Origin: Parasitella parasitica
Taxonomy: Eukaryota > Mucoromycota > Mucoromycetes > Mucorales > Mucoraceae
Length of the DNA: 41,308 nt
Direction of reading: 5' to 3'
NCBI GenBank assembly: GCA_025201805.1
Contig: MU619358.1
Span: forward strand, 48,451-89,758
The notes under the pieces are model-generated. The model saw nothing but the letters and a program-made list of their open reading frames with translations. It was not told the DNA's origin and did no database searches. The position numbers and the translations under genes were made by a program. Position 1 is the first letter of the stretch; each line of letters opens with the position of its first letter. Below, piece after piece: positions 9,989 to 21,180 of this stretch.

Positions 9989-11525
9989 CTATGATCTACG
10001 CGTCAGCAGCTTTTCCGTAATCTGTACTAGGGCAGATCTAGCGTCAGAAGCTGGTAGCTTGTACAAGGCATCAGTAGATAATTTGCAATGAGTCTTTGCG
10101 AGATCCAAAGTCTTTTTCAAGCCGTTGCTTTTATAAACCAGGTCTCTTGCCTGTTTCGAAAACAACATGTTGTAAATAATTAAATATGTATGATATAATA
10201 TCACCTATCAGGTTACCTTTTCCTCATCCCCTTGGACGGAGAATTTCCTTTTGATCAGCGGCTCCAGCTCTGGATACTCTTCCCAGGCAAATAAAACCGG
10301 TGCTGTAGCTAATCCTAGTTTGAGATCTGCTCCTGCTGGTTTACCTAACTCTGCGGCAGTTACGGTAAAGTCAAGCATATCATCCACAAGCTTATATATG
10401 AGAAAGTGTTACAAGGGTTGGATCTGTTTTCTTCTTTTTTTTTCTTTTTTTTTTTCGTATTACCTGAAAGGCTAGACCCAAATTCTTCCCAAAATCATAT
10501 GCTATTGTAGCAACTTCCATAGTTGAGCCGCCCAAAATGGCAGATGCTTTGCAGCTCTGTGCAATCAAACTACCCGTCTTCATGTACGTTTTCACCATGT
10601 AATGATCAAATGTACTCAATTTCTTCGCCTTGCCTTGTTCTCCTTCCTTTGTGTTTCTCAATTGCATAAATTCACCTTCTACCAGGTTTGCAATACACGT
10701 TGTCATCGCTTCAATGCATTCAGGATTTCGGAGTCTTGCCAGTGCCAATGATGCCCTTGCTAATAAGAAATCGCCACCCAGCACCGCCATTTTATTACCA
10801 AACGATGCGTTGGCTGATGGCAAATTCCTACGTGTCATGGAAGCGTCAATCACATCATCATGTAGTAATGATGCAGTGTGAATCATTTCGGATATTTCTG
10901 CCAATCGACGTTGTGTAGGCAAAATAATGCACCCTTGGTCTGTTACCGAAGGTGTATAGTGTAATTTGTGGTCAAAAACGTTGTTGGCCGTGATATTCTC
11001 AAGACCGTGCGATATTGGTGTGTCGATGGATTTATAGTCAAAGTCATTGGCAGGCGATTTCTTGTTTGCTATGCTGGTTGCTTGTGCAATCAACAGCACT
11101 AATAGCGGCCGAACATGTTTCCCTTCTCCACTGAAGTAGTGTCTAGCAACAGTATTGAGAAATGGGTGTCCACTGCCCAGTAATTTGGAAATGTTGTTCT
11201 TGATTTCTTTTAAATCGTCTCCAACTAATTTGGCTGGGTCAATTATGCGATCATTGCTATCTTTGACCAGGCTTTGAGCTTCACTTAGTGCTTGGTTCCA
11301 ATTAGCTGCTTCGCCAGTGAACGGCGTATCTACGGGCATGGTGATATGACGAAGAGGAGGTGCCGCCAGTACGGTGCTCTTGAATGAATTGAGTCCATAT
11401 GCAATCTTTTCAAAGGGTGATGTGTCGGCTTCTTTAGCCGGTGCGGCCAGTAGTATGCGCGTTGTATGTAAACTAGCTCTATGGTATATAGGCAATAATG
11501 CTTTTGATTGACGTACGATATACAT
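9989..11525 (-). CDS. COQ1: Mitochondrial polyprenyl diphosphate synthase (coenzyme Q side chain, COQ1 type)
   Basis: Three exons (11525-10464, 10390-10217, 10150-9989), 465 residues. It condenses isopentenyl diphosphate units on an allylic primer to make the long prenyl tail of ubiquinone in mitochondria. The N-terminus (MYIVRQSKALL...HRASLHTTR) is a typical presequence. The substrate-binding GKHVRP motif is at about 135-140. The first Asp-rich motif, LLHDDVID, has DDxxD at 223-227. The second, DDMLD at 357-361, is encoded at the start of exon 2, followed by GKPAGADLKLGL.TAP. Between GKHVRP and DDVID there is an insertion of about 45 residues (roughly 155-205), as in other fungal COQ1 proteins. 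Intron 1 carries an A/T-rich run. The chain length of the product cannot be read from sequence. Confidence 0.94.
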
Positions 11526-12511
11526 ATTCCTATTATGCAATATGAAAAAGAAAAAGTTGGATTACACCCGGCCTCTCCCCCCTCCCCTCCCCGCCTTTTT
11601 GCAGCCAAATGGACAAGGGCAATTTGCCTTGTTTGGGAGGCTTTGTTTTGCGAAATGTCAAAACGTCACGTAAACCAATGCACGGTATCTTGATTTTACA
11701 TGGTGCTTTGCCGAAGGCTCATTAGAAAAGACGAGAGTGATATAAAGCTGGTAACTGATAGTCTAGATGCTGCTCGATTTAATCTGTAATAACCGATGTT
11801 TTTGTCTTTAAAAAAAAAGCTTGCACACCAAGACAAACTAGTGATGAGCTTTCAAATTGGGAGCGTCTATACAATCTGATAGTCGGCATATACCTTCTAA
11901 TACTGAATAAAAAAGGGGTTTATTTTCGTGTGTTGCATGTTTGTATTTCTCTAGGATTGCAATGTAATATTAGATACACAGCCACAGCTATCACACAATG
12001 TAGCCGACCGTGCAATCATTAGGTGTTTATATGCTCGCAAATTACCCACGAACAGCTTTTATTTCCAAGGTAGACCCTTGACCTAATTTATTTTTTTGAC
12101 AGGCAATACTGAGAAACATTTCAACCGGCAAACACAATAGCATCTTAGAACCCTTACTTCAGTCTGAAGTCTGTATTGTCAAAACAGGCTGCATATGACA
12201 TAGGCTAGCGCCCATATCATAGAGCTGATCGAGTGTGATTTTGAAATTAAAAATATTTATTTAAAGTAGTAATATTGTTGGCAGAGTGAGTTGGTACATT
12301 CATTTCCTTTTCTTTTTTTTTTTTTTTTTTTTTTTTTATTTGCAATAACTCCACAATCTACTCACAGATGTTGAATTTTAGCGACTAAAGCTTTCAGATG
12401 ATTAGATGTTGCATTAATTTGCTGTAATTGATATCTCTATATATGTTTGTTTTCTTACAGGTAAAAAAAAAAGGTATGTGTGTGTTGTTGGAATAAGAAG
12501 AAGCAGGCCGT
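11526..12511. other. Intergenic region, no gene seen
   Basis: About 1 kb holding the COQ1 promoter and the kelch gene 3' region. A run of about 27 T lies near 12311-12337. No domain, RNA or repeat pair was recognised. Confidence 0.45.
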
Positions 12512-15500
12512 TTAATGATCTTCCGCTTGATAAGCAATGTTAGGTTGATACGGAGCGGGGTGTTGTGAAAGTAAGACTTGAGACGAAGAAGCGCCCTCAG
12601 TTCCCTGTCTGGGATACTGGGGATAATCATCAAAAGTCTGATCCTTGGCGTTATTCTTGCCATAGACGTTCTCGTCTATTTTCTCGCTTCTAGGAGCTGC
12701 TCCATTCCCAAAGCTGGTGGGTGGAGTGAATCTACCACTGTCGTTTAGGCTACTACTGGATATGACATTATTGTGGTGATTGCCTATTGAAGCAAGCTGT
12801 CCACCACGATTGGCGTCATCTAGAGATCTAAATACTTCATCATCGACATAGTATGCCTTGAACAGCATTTCCAGCATTTGCATGCGCTCCTCAACACGAG
12901 TGATACGATTAGGATCTGACTCGTCATAGCCCAAATCCTGTGAATTAGCGAAACGATAGTGCACTGGGTGAACGAGGGGAATGCCAGATTCGGTGATTTT
13001 GAATTTAGATTGAAGACCACGCAACAAAGAGCGTTTCATGTCACCAACAGACCATCGATGAACAACACCCCAAGGAGATCTGGGGCGATAACCAAAGAGC
13101 CATGCTTGGAATGTAATCAATAAACCAAAGACACCGCCTACAAACCCAAGGGCATTGACCAGTGTGTACATTTTAACCTCACGCTCGACAATAGTGGAAA
13201 AGGCTTCGGGGAACACAGCCAATAAACCAAGATCAAAATGCGTATTGACGTAGTTTGGATTTGCTCCTTCTTGACGGAAATTAGTAACGATTTCAGGAGT
13301 AGAATTCGAGATGGGCAAGAAGCCGACATAGTTCCATCCGACATCTTGAAGATATCTGTGATCAACCAAGTTGTACGATAAAGCACTGTAAGTGGAGGGC
13401 TGGAGCGTATACACATTGGTAGCTTGAATGTCGTTTCTTTCATTGATTTGCCAATTCAAAACAGCACTTTTAGACATTAAACTGCCTATGGTGTCATTGA
13501 TTCCGTAAACTATGGTATTGGGGTTCATCTGTTTCGGGTAAACAGAGGTATGTACTCGAGCATAATTGATGGTCTGATCTCCCCAGAAAGTGAAAAGCAA
13601 TCTTGAGCCGTTGTTGGCACCAGAAGTCGAGCTTAAAACGAAGTCTGTGGTGGATCTGAACATGAAGCAGTTGACGTCGCCCAAGTTGTCAGTATAGGTT
13701 GGTTCAAACACTGACATGTTCAAAGGTTGAATGAATCTTGTGCACGAATAGCCAGTGTCAGTTTGGCATGACACCCCTGGAGCTCTGCTATCAGTTGCTG
13801 GGTACGAAGGATAGCCGTCGAAACAGAATCTCACATCTGTATACAAATAAGTTGGTGTTAACAACTGAGTCATGGTGGGATTTAAGGTAGAATATACAAA
13901 CCTGGAACCTGGACCTCAGCAGCGGCTGTTTTAATGACTTGCGTGACATTTGGACTATCAACTGCCTGGCGAACAACAAATGCCAAAAATACGAAGAAAA
14001 TAAACAGCAAAAAGACTTGGAATACGATACGAGTAGTTTCTGCCCAGATAGGCTCACCAGTACTATAGGCAGCGGATTAGCCAAAAACTACATATACGGA
14101 TAGTGCGACTTACCGAGGCTTCCAAATGTCATGATGAATGCGGTTGATAATGTAGCGAATGTAGGCTTGGAATCTCCAGAATAGGAACCCAATGGCGACC
14201 ACTACTGCTACACAGCCGATGGTAACACCAGCAATCACACCACCGGATATGCCAGAATTAGAACCGTTGTTTGTTGTGGCTGCGAATGATTGAAGCCACT
14301 TGTTGGATTCAAGGTCAAAAACGTTGATATCGTTGTAGTATGTGTCACTTGCAGAACCTAATATATAATAGTTGAGTAATCTATGATCACATGAAGCGCT
14401 AATATAAACACTCACCAAAGGCAACAGTCAGGTATTTATTATTGAACAGGCCAGCAGAAGCATAAGAACGTCGGGATGGCAGGATACCGTCGGCATGAGG
14501 TGAAGTCCACTGCCATGTCTTTGTATCCAAGATGCTGATGCTGTTCAGAAAGGCTTTGGTTCTAGGGCCCTCTCCATTGTCACCTGTTGACAGAAAAAAG
14601 AAAAAAGCTTAATATATACATGAAACTTGCATTTATAGTTCTAAAAATGCCTTACCACCAAAAACGATGATTTTGTCATCCGAAGCTAATAATAGAAAAT
14701 GGTGAGGACAACATATACACATGGAGCGCATTGTAAAACTACTTACTGACGATGGCATTATGCACTGATCTAACGGAGGGAAGAGGGTTGCCATCTGCTG
14801 AAGTAGCCACCTTGGTGTCCCACTGGTTTGTTTTTGTATCAAACACACGGATGCTGGCCATCGAAGCTAAGCCAAGTTGGCCAGTCGTGCGATCTTGACT
14901 CACTCCACCAATGACAACGAGCTGGCCGTTGCTAGAGTCTAGTGCGTTAGCACCTGTAAAAATAACAATGACCACACTACAATAAATGGGTTACCTTAGC
15001 AACGAGGTTGTGTGAGCATAGGTTGAATCCGCAGCTGGTGGTAATTGTGTAAATTGCTGTGTAGTAGTGTCAAATGACCAGAGATCGTTAAAGACAAGTG
15101 TCTGGTTCAATGAGCCACCAAAAATGTAGATCTTATTGCTGGAGCTCTCGTAGTTTGCGCTGAATAACTTTCTATTTGCCGGTATAGTGATGTTAGAAGA
15201 CACGTTTGCATTTGTTGTCGCTGCAGTCCATGTGTTGGTGTCAAAAGCGAATCGATAGTATTGCAAGGGAAGTACTCTGTTTTCGGTTGCATTTGCCATC
15301 CCTCCCATGAGATACATCTGGCTCTCGTTGTTTGTCATTACGGCTTGGGCGTAGTAGGTGCCAGGTGGTGTATTTATCTGAGTTACGGTCTCCCAGGAGA
15401 ATGTGCTTGAAAGTTGATCCAGTCTATAAAACTCGTTTTTGTAATGATTTGTAGCGTTTTCACCGCCAAACATGTACAATGAATTATTTCTTTGTGCGGT

Positions 15501-15614
15501 CGCCATTCCTCCCTGAAAAGGCAGATGTGACATGAATGTGTCCACATAAAAGTACGCTTCAGTAGGCGTTAGCAATGAAAATATTAGTAAACATGTCGAC
15601 AGTAGTAGCAACAT
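12512..15614 (-). CDS. Kelch-repeat multi-pass membrane protein
   Basis: Seven exons: 15614-14995, 14953-14747, 14685-14656 (30-nt micro-exon), 14583-14416, 14357-14114, 14062-13902 and 13836-12512; about 918 residues. A signal peptide (MLLLLSTCLLIFSLL) is followed by a kelch propeller with repeated [YF]xFGG/xxGG strands (MFGGEN, LMGGMA, IFGGSL, VIGGVS, VFGGDN, VAFGS) and many N-glycosylation sequons. A transmembrane helix near residue 380-400 and a second hydrophobic helix near 425-450 follow. Then comes a second Cys/Asn-rich domain (CFDGYPSYP, CQTDTGYSC), a third helix near 705-730, and a charged cytosolic tail with a short coiled coil (VEERMQMLEMLF). All introns join in frame except the first, which is one base off. 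Its ligand is unknown; a surface receptor or wall-sensing role is a guess from topology. Confidence 0.78.
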
Positions 15615-16120
15615 TTTTAAGATGTGTCTAGGATAGAGAAAGTAAAGATTAGAAAGAGGAAGAAAAAGAAAAAGAAGGAAAAATCAAGGAGCATCTCATA
15701 AATAGCCAAATTTCTAAATATGATTTCTGCCTGTTTATATTATCTTGAGTCGAGACTCGTCGTGTGAGCATAATAAAATGTAGTGATGGTTGGATGCCCC
15801 GAATTTGTTTCGACATATCCCAAGTTAAAGTGATCAAGTACGCAAATCAGGTCTCCAAAAACAGAACCCAACAACAGCCTCTAATTGATGCACTATCACC
15901 ATCAGCGTCAGATGGAATACCTTGGCCTTCAATGTGTGCTCTCTCGGCTACAATAAACAATTAGCCACTGCCACAAGACCGACATTCCAGGAATGTTTTT
16001 TGATTCCAGAAGCAAGCAGCTAATTAAAGTGACCTCCCTTTCTTACAAAGAAACACTCAAACAATCAAAATTTTGCGACAATAAAACCATCTCGTTTTTT
16101 ACGTACGAAGCTGCAACGCA
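15615..16120. other. Divergent promoter region between kelch gene and unknown gene
   Basis: About 500 bp between two divergently transcribed genes. A short A/G-rich tract (about 15630-15690) lies just upstream of the kelch ATG. No gene was recognised. Confidence 0.45.
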
Positions 16121-16750
16121 ATGCCAAAAACAAGGAGTCAGCAACGAGAGATTGACAGGAAAGAGCGAGAAGCCAAACAGGAAAAAGAGTTGTTGCGAAG
16201 CGCTATTGAGACTTCTCTTGCTAAATGGCCAGCTTCTTTAGATCGTCTAGAGAAGAACATAAACACCCTTAGTACGAATGACGATCTATCATTTAACACT
16301 GCACCTCAAAACACAAAATACCATCAAGGCAGGCCTCTTGGCAGAGAGCATACTGATCCTATGAACCAACCTTTCAACACGGACCGTCCGAGCATTTCTG
16401 ACACTTCAAATGTTCCTAAATTTACCGCAGCAGCCGTCAAAGCATACCAAGCCCATCGCCGCGAATCCATGTTTAACGCATATGGTAGCGACACCGATCC
16501 CTCTGCGGAATCTGCAACATTTATATCCAACTCTTCAGGAGACAGCACCACCGTCCTTTCTTTACCCAGAGATCCATTGAGCAGCTTGACTGTTAACTCG
16601 GAACTTGATGAGTTGAGATTCAGGAACAATAGCAATGATCTTATCCAGATTGTCGAAAGAAGGCAATCCGTCTCTTCTGTGACATATCAAACAGATTCTT
16701 CCACAACTGAAAACTTTTCAATCTCTGACAGGCCCTCACCTGTCCCCTAA
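16121..16750 (+). CDS. Unknown, probably disordered 209-residue protein
   Basis: Single exon, 209 residues. I do not recognise it. Residues 1-50 are charged and helical (RSQQREIDRKEREAKQEKEL) followed by LLRSAIETSLAKW, which loosely resembles a ubiquitin-interacting motif but lacks the clear acidic patch and AL..S core. The rest is Ser/Thr/Asn/Asp-rich with several RRxS motifs (HRRESM, ERRQSV), suggesting basophilic kinase sites in a disordered chain. Codon use and length support a real gene; it is divergent from the kelch gene. No signal peptide or membrane segment. Confidence 0.6.
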   Translation: MPKTRSQQREIDRKEREAKQEKELLRSAIETSLAKWPASLDRLEKNINTLSTNDDLSFNTAPQNTKYHQGRPLGREHTDPMNQPFNTDRPSISDTSNVPKFTAAAVKAYQAHRRESMFNAYGSDTDPSAESATFISNSSGDSTTVLSLPRDPLSSLTVNSELDELRFRNNSNDLIQIVERRQSVSSVTYQTDSSTTENFSISDRPSPVP

Positions 16751-18530
16751 AGCGATATACACATACCTCTATAAACTTGATAGATGACAACCCGCCACCT
16801 AAGCCTTTTTTTTTTATTTTACAAGAAATACCTTTTTCTTGACGATATAATGCTGCAAAAAATAAAAGGGATTTGTCAAATATACTTGGATGCGCATTTG
16901 ATTAAAGTAATGTGATGCCTTGAATGTGTGGAGGTTAATAAATAGGGGCCATACCAGAGACATTTAAAAATTTAATTCCTTTCAATTAACATTCAATTTA
17001 CACCCATTCATTATTTCGAGATATACATAGGAACAACGAATATGGTCCTATCCATTACAAGTCATTTTGGACTCTACATGATGAAACATCCCTCCCCAAA
17101 ATCCATATCTTTTGCAACTTTGATCCAGTACTTTTTTTTTCTTAAAACAGTAATCCTTGTCAGTTGAATAAGCAGTCTGTTTTTAGCAAAACATGTTTAT
17201 TTGGCGCTGTGTGTTACGTGTCGTGAAAACAATGAATCACACCTACAACTTGGCTGAGGAGAGTTGGATATAGTCCTGAAAACACTATCCAACTTCACTA
17301 CCAACATGACATGTCTCTTGATTTTGAGTTTACCAGTCATTTAGACTCTTTGGTCTAACCGTTTCATTCGCAACCTTGCTATATTTAGCCTGTACTTGAT
17401 AGTTTTCCACCAGCCAAGATAGCAAAATCCTCGATTTCAATGTCAAGATAAGTATCTGGACATGGAAATACCATCCACCTGGAGATACTTAACCATCCTT
17501 TTTACAATCAAATGGTCTATTGAAAAACTCCATTGATCACTAATAAAGTTGATATTAATTTGTCTCCTACTAAGGAACGTACATGGTTGGCCAGCTTGCT
17601 CTGACAATTCGATTCTCTCTGCAGGGATAAAAGATGTGAACGATTTGTTCAGGTTGGCACGAGTTGGGTGTTGTTTAACCCCGGGACAATGATTTCTGAC
17701 TTTTTTTTTTTTTTTTTTTTTTTTAATTAATGTCGTGAAAGGAGTTGCTTAATATAAACAAATGATGTCTCTTTCGTTGTCTATTTCTATAAATAAATAA
17801 ATCGACAATTATAGCTCTGATTTTGGACCTCAAATTTAATATGTAAAGATGATGATTTCAACAAAACCAAAATGTCAGTATCTGACACAACGAGACGCCA
17901 AACTTTTGAGTAAGTTTCTCTTAACTCCAGGTGGTACCCTATGATGGATTTTATAAATTTATAACTTCTTCCAGTTGTAATCAAGAGGTTTAAATAGACA
18001 GGCCTTGGAATTCTCAATATGCTGTAAAAATGTGTAAAGTCTATTTGTAAAAAAGCCCAAGACCTTCCAGTAAATGACTATAATGAGAACAAGCCTTTAC
18101 TTGCGCGAGAAAAATAAGTCTAGTCTTGATAAATCATGGCTATAATAGCTTTCAAGAAATACAAATCAAAGCTATATAAATCATGGCTTGGCTACTGGCT
18201 GATGGTCTGATCGTGATCATAATCTTGAAATCTGTCCGCAATGGTACTACTATTCATTCCATTATTGTAATAAAGAGCCTAGCGACAGCAGCTAGTAACA
18301 ACGCTACAGCAATAACAGTAACTGTCTCCTTCCAGTCATTATTGTTAGTACTGATACGTGCAAGTAGACGTTGTGAAGCTTATAGGTTACACATCTTTTT
18401 ATAGAAATTGATCTCACTGCAGGTTGCATATGATCTTTCTTATGCAAACTTAGCTTTACATACATTCTCTATAGTGTATATTTATTTACATTAAATAGAA
18501 CTAGTTTTTTTTATACGAATTTATTATATC
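16751..18530. other. Long intergenic region without recognisable genes
   Basis: About 1.8 kb of AT-rich sequence. It contains a 24-nt T run at about 17701-17724. The short open frames are chance-like. No splice-joined coding frame, tRNA or repeat pair was identified. The right end abuts the inverted-repeat element at 18531. Confidence 0.45.
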
Positions 18531-18626
18531 AACAGCTTTTATGGGACGATGTTGGGATGATGGGGAGGGGGAGTAAATGTAGTATAAATATACATATGGA
18601 GGAAATGTTCAAGCTTCTTCGTCAAA
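18531..18626. repeat. Left terminal inverted repeat (96 bp)
   Basis: Near-identical to the reverse complement of 20271-20366. On the minus strand it encodes the terminal residues FDEEA and stop of the left gene, followed by its 3' untranslated region, which includes a C-rich run (the plus strand shows GGGGAGGGGGAG). Confidence 0.85.
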
Positions 18627-19268
18627 GTAAATCTCATAGTTGGAGGCGTACTTTCAAAGACTCCAGCATGACGACTTGGGCCATTCCTATGCAATATGCC
18701 CATGTCAAAAAGGATCATTTTATAGAGGTTCCCATACCTTTGATGTTGACATAACCCGCTCTTTCAAATGAAGCGGAAGAGCCCACAAATCAAGTATTCA
18801 AAAAAAAAAAAAGTTGAAAGAAAAGCTTTTAATATAAAAAAAAAAAAAAATCAAGACCAACGTTGTAGTTAGAGGGCTTGAGCATACCATCGGGTTGACC
18901 AGCTCTGTACACTGCCTTCCACCTAAAAAACAACAAAACGAGCAATAGCAAGGGGCGAGCACCACAGTCTAACAAAAAAAAAAAAGGTGTGTCAGCGAGT
19001 TGTAGGTGAAATCATTACCTGAATGTTCCGCAGAGCAATGTGGCAATGTACCATAGTGGGGATACTATATGTCAGTTGGCCATGAAGGAGTCCCTGATTG
19101 GCACAAGTACACTAAACCTTCTCTTTTTCCCTCTGACCTTAGGGCAATCATCCTGCCTATGCGTCAGCCCATACTTGAAAGAAGGACATTGCTTTTTGGA
19201 ACCAATTGTGTGGATGGGTATTCAAGGGAGAGGACCTCGTAACAATGCGCGGCGTACGGACAGAGCTT
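18609..19268 (-). pseudogene. Unknown element gene reading left, broken by two TGA codons
   Basis: Reading the minus strand, a frame from about 19268 contains blocks such as KQCPSFKYGL, CPKVRGKKRRF, VLVPIRDSFMAN and WYIATLLCGTF. Through an intron that opens GTAATG and ends TTTTAG it continues as RWKAVYRAGQPDGMLKPSNY, then after a T-rich stretch as DLWALPLHLKERVM. A GT-AG intron (18737-18651) leads to YASNYEIYFDEEA and stop. Two in-frame TGA codons interrupt the first part (after GPLP and after SFMAN). I do not recognise a family. The frame is too long and its splice sites too well placed to be chance, but the exon before DLWALP lacks a clear acceptor. It is likely a decayed gene of the inverted-repeat element. 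Confidence 0.45.
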
Positions 19269-19472
19269 AGAAATAACCCACGTAAAAGCCTTCCAGTTTC
19301 TTTCTGCACCTCATAGCTTCCATCTCCAAGCGAGGGAAGAGATACTCACGGAAGGCCACACAACATCATACTTGGGAAGGAGAAGATGGAAGAAGAAAAT
19401 TATTATTTTTAGAGAATCCAGAAAACATACGTCACCCGCTCAAAAAAATGAAGGTTTGTCATTGAATTACAA

Positions 19473-20288
19473 ATGCCTCCCATTCCACACGGCTTGCCAG
19501 AGTCGTTCAGTATCACTGAAGAAGAATGCGAAACTCTCAATATTCCTTTACTTTTCAGCACACTCACTCTGCAGATGAATGGACGGATGTTGACAAGGTC
19601 GTGGATGAGTTGTGGAAGATGACCAGTTTGCGTGCCAAGGATGCCAAAAAAGGCCAAAGGCATATTTGTTCAATCGATTAACGTTGTGGTATCGAATCGA
19701 AAGAACTGGTTCCAGTTGGTATCCTACTGCCGCCAGCTGATTGCTTATTATAAATTCAAGGATACTACTTCAGCATTTGATGCTGCATGGACTCTGAGGA
19801 TGCAAAAGCAGCATGCCCTCGATCTAGAACACAATCCCAAGAAGGCCATCTCGCACATTCAGCAAATCAAGACACGCTGTCTGGACACAGAACGGCTGCT
19901 TGCAGCACTGGCTAATTTGATCAAGATTATAGACACCAATGTGTTTCTGCTCAACCCTGATAACAAGGCCCGCGCGAATTCGGCTATGAACCGCCATGTT
20001 GACCCAGAAAATTGCCTTGATGCCAACTCTTGGCTGTTGTTCGCACGACCGACATTTTACGACCCTTCACGAGACCAAATATCATTAGCTGTTCTTCCTG
20101 CCGGCTTGTTTGGCACTGCAAACACAGCCTCCGTACCATCTGTGCCGTCTTCCCCTCACCGTACCGACCTGGAGCCCGACTTGGAACCGGACGAATATGG
20201 TTGGGTCGCCATGGAGAATGGCTTGTTGTTCTATAACGTTTATGCCGGCATCGCTGCAGATTGCCATCCATTTGACAAAGAAGCTTGA
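19473..20288 (+). pseudogene. Unknown element gene reading right, intact main frame 19632-20288
   Basis: The main open frame (19632-20288) encodes 218 residues with evenly distributed polar and hydrophobic residues, ending DCHPFDKEA with the stop inside the right inverted repeat. Upstream, an ATG at 19473 opens MPPIPHGLPESF...CETLNIPLLF, and a frame shifted by one base (about 19565-19650) reads SADEWTDVDKVVDELWKMTS before rejoining the main frame at an A run. This looks like one protein of about 270 residues with two compensating single-base shifts, or an unusual splice. I recognise no domain. The C-terminal part has an Asp/Glu/Pro-rich linker (DLEPDLEPDEYGW). Confidence 0.5.
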
Positions 20289-20366
20289 ACATTTCCTCCA
20301 TATGTATATTTATACTACATTTACTCCCCCTCCCCATCATCCCAACATCGTCCCAAAAAAGCTGTT
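20271..20366. repeat. Right terminal inverted repeat (96 bp)
   Basis: Reverse complement of 18531-18626 with about two mismatches. It includes the last codons (FDKEA, stop) and 3' untranslated region of the right-hand gene. Confidence 0.85.
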
Positions 20367-20509
20367 CAAATAAATACCATTTCTCGCTATCAACGATTTT
20401 TTTTCCAAAAATTTATTTCGTTCCACTTTACTATTGACACCTCACCAGGATTGCTCAACTGGGAGAAGATATAGTGTATATTATAAAATGGACAAACAAA
20501 CATGCTCTA

Positions 20510-21180
20510 GTGCTTGTCTCTCTATTTCATTATAGTTTCTAAAGTTATTAGAGATTGTAAACTAAGCCTCTAAGCGCGGAAAAGGTAATATTTCAGATTT
20601 GCTAGTATTTATTTCATCCAAAAATGAAGATATATAAACATAGTTTTTTTTTAGATCGTATAATACAGTATCTCAGCTATCGCTTCATACCAAGAAATGA
20701 CCAGATTGCTTATGGAGTTCAAGTTTTGCTCCTCAATTGAGAATAAGAGGTAGACTAATTTATAGCAACAAAATAGGCTGTAAATTGAATCCCAGCAGTG
20801 TGTTTCCATTTGGCCCATACCAGATTCGCAGTTTTTTTTGCATAGTTCATTGCTGGATATCTCAAGAAAGTAATAGGTATATCCGATATGCTGCGTTCTA
20901 AATGTTTTATAACAATAAATAAAAGCTGCATTCAACCATATAAATTACAAGGCTATCGAAACACATTTTCTTATTACCAATTTTCAAATATTCAAAAAAC
21001 GCCCTTTTTGATAGTTTTTGAGTAAAATCAAGCATATTTTGAGCACATTCAACTCTATAGAGTTGACCAAACAAACCATCTTGTCAATATCTACACGTCA
21101 ATATTTTGTTCATGACTGTAGCTTTATTATTTCTCCCAAAAATTAAATTTTTGTCTTGACCAAAACCAATCAACATTTTT
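20510..21180 (+). repeat. Dispersed repeat, copy A
   Basis: The first part (about 20512-20760) aligns with 22003-22240; shared landmarks are TAGTTTCTAAAGTTATTAGA, TTTCATCCAAAAA/TTCATCCAAAAAA, ATCTCAGCTATCG and TTTTGCTCCTC. The second part (about 20800-21160) aligns with 27535-27870 next to the transposase; shared landmarks are ATATCTCAAG.AAGTAATA, AAATTACAAGGCT, TTTTGAGCACAT/ATTTGAGCACAT and TGTCTTGACC/TGTCTCGACC. It is probably non-coding sequence of the same transposon family. Confidence 0.6.

Larger units (their letters stand above)
18531..20366. mobile_element. 1.84-kb element with 96-bp terminal inverted repeats
   Basis: Positions 18531-18626 and the reverse complement of 20271-20366 match at about 94 of 96 positions by hand alignment (mismatches at repeat positions 11 and 90). 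The outermost bases are AACAGCTTTT. If the ends are set one base inside, both flanks read TCA, a possible 3-bp target duplication. Between the repeats lie two divergent coding regions, one reading left (18609-19268) and one reading right (19473-20288); both stop codons fall inside the inverted repeats, so the repeats supply the last codons and the 3' untranslated region of each. No DDE transposase signature was found. A DNA transposon of unfamiliar type is the simplest reading; an inverted duplication of a shared gene end is the alternative. Confidence 0.65.
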
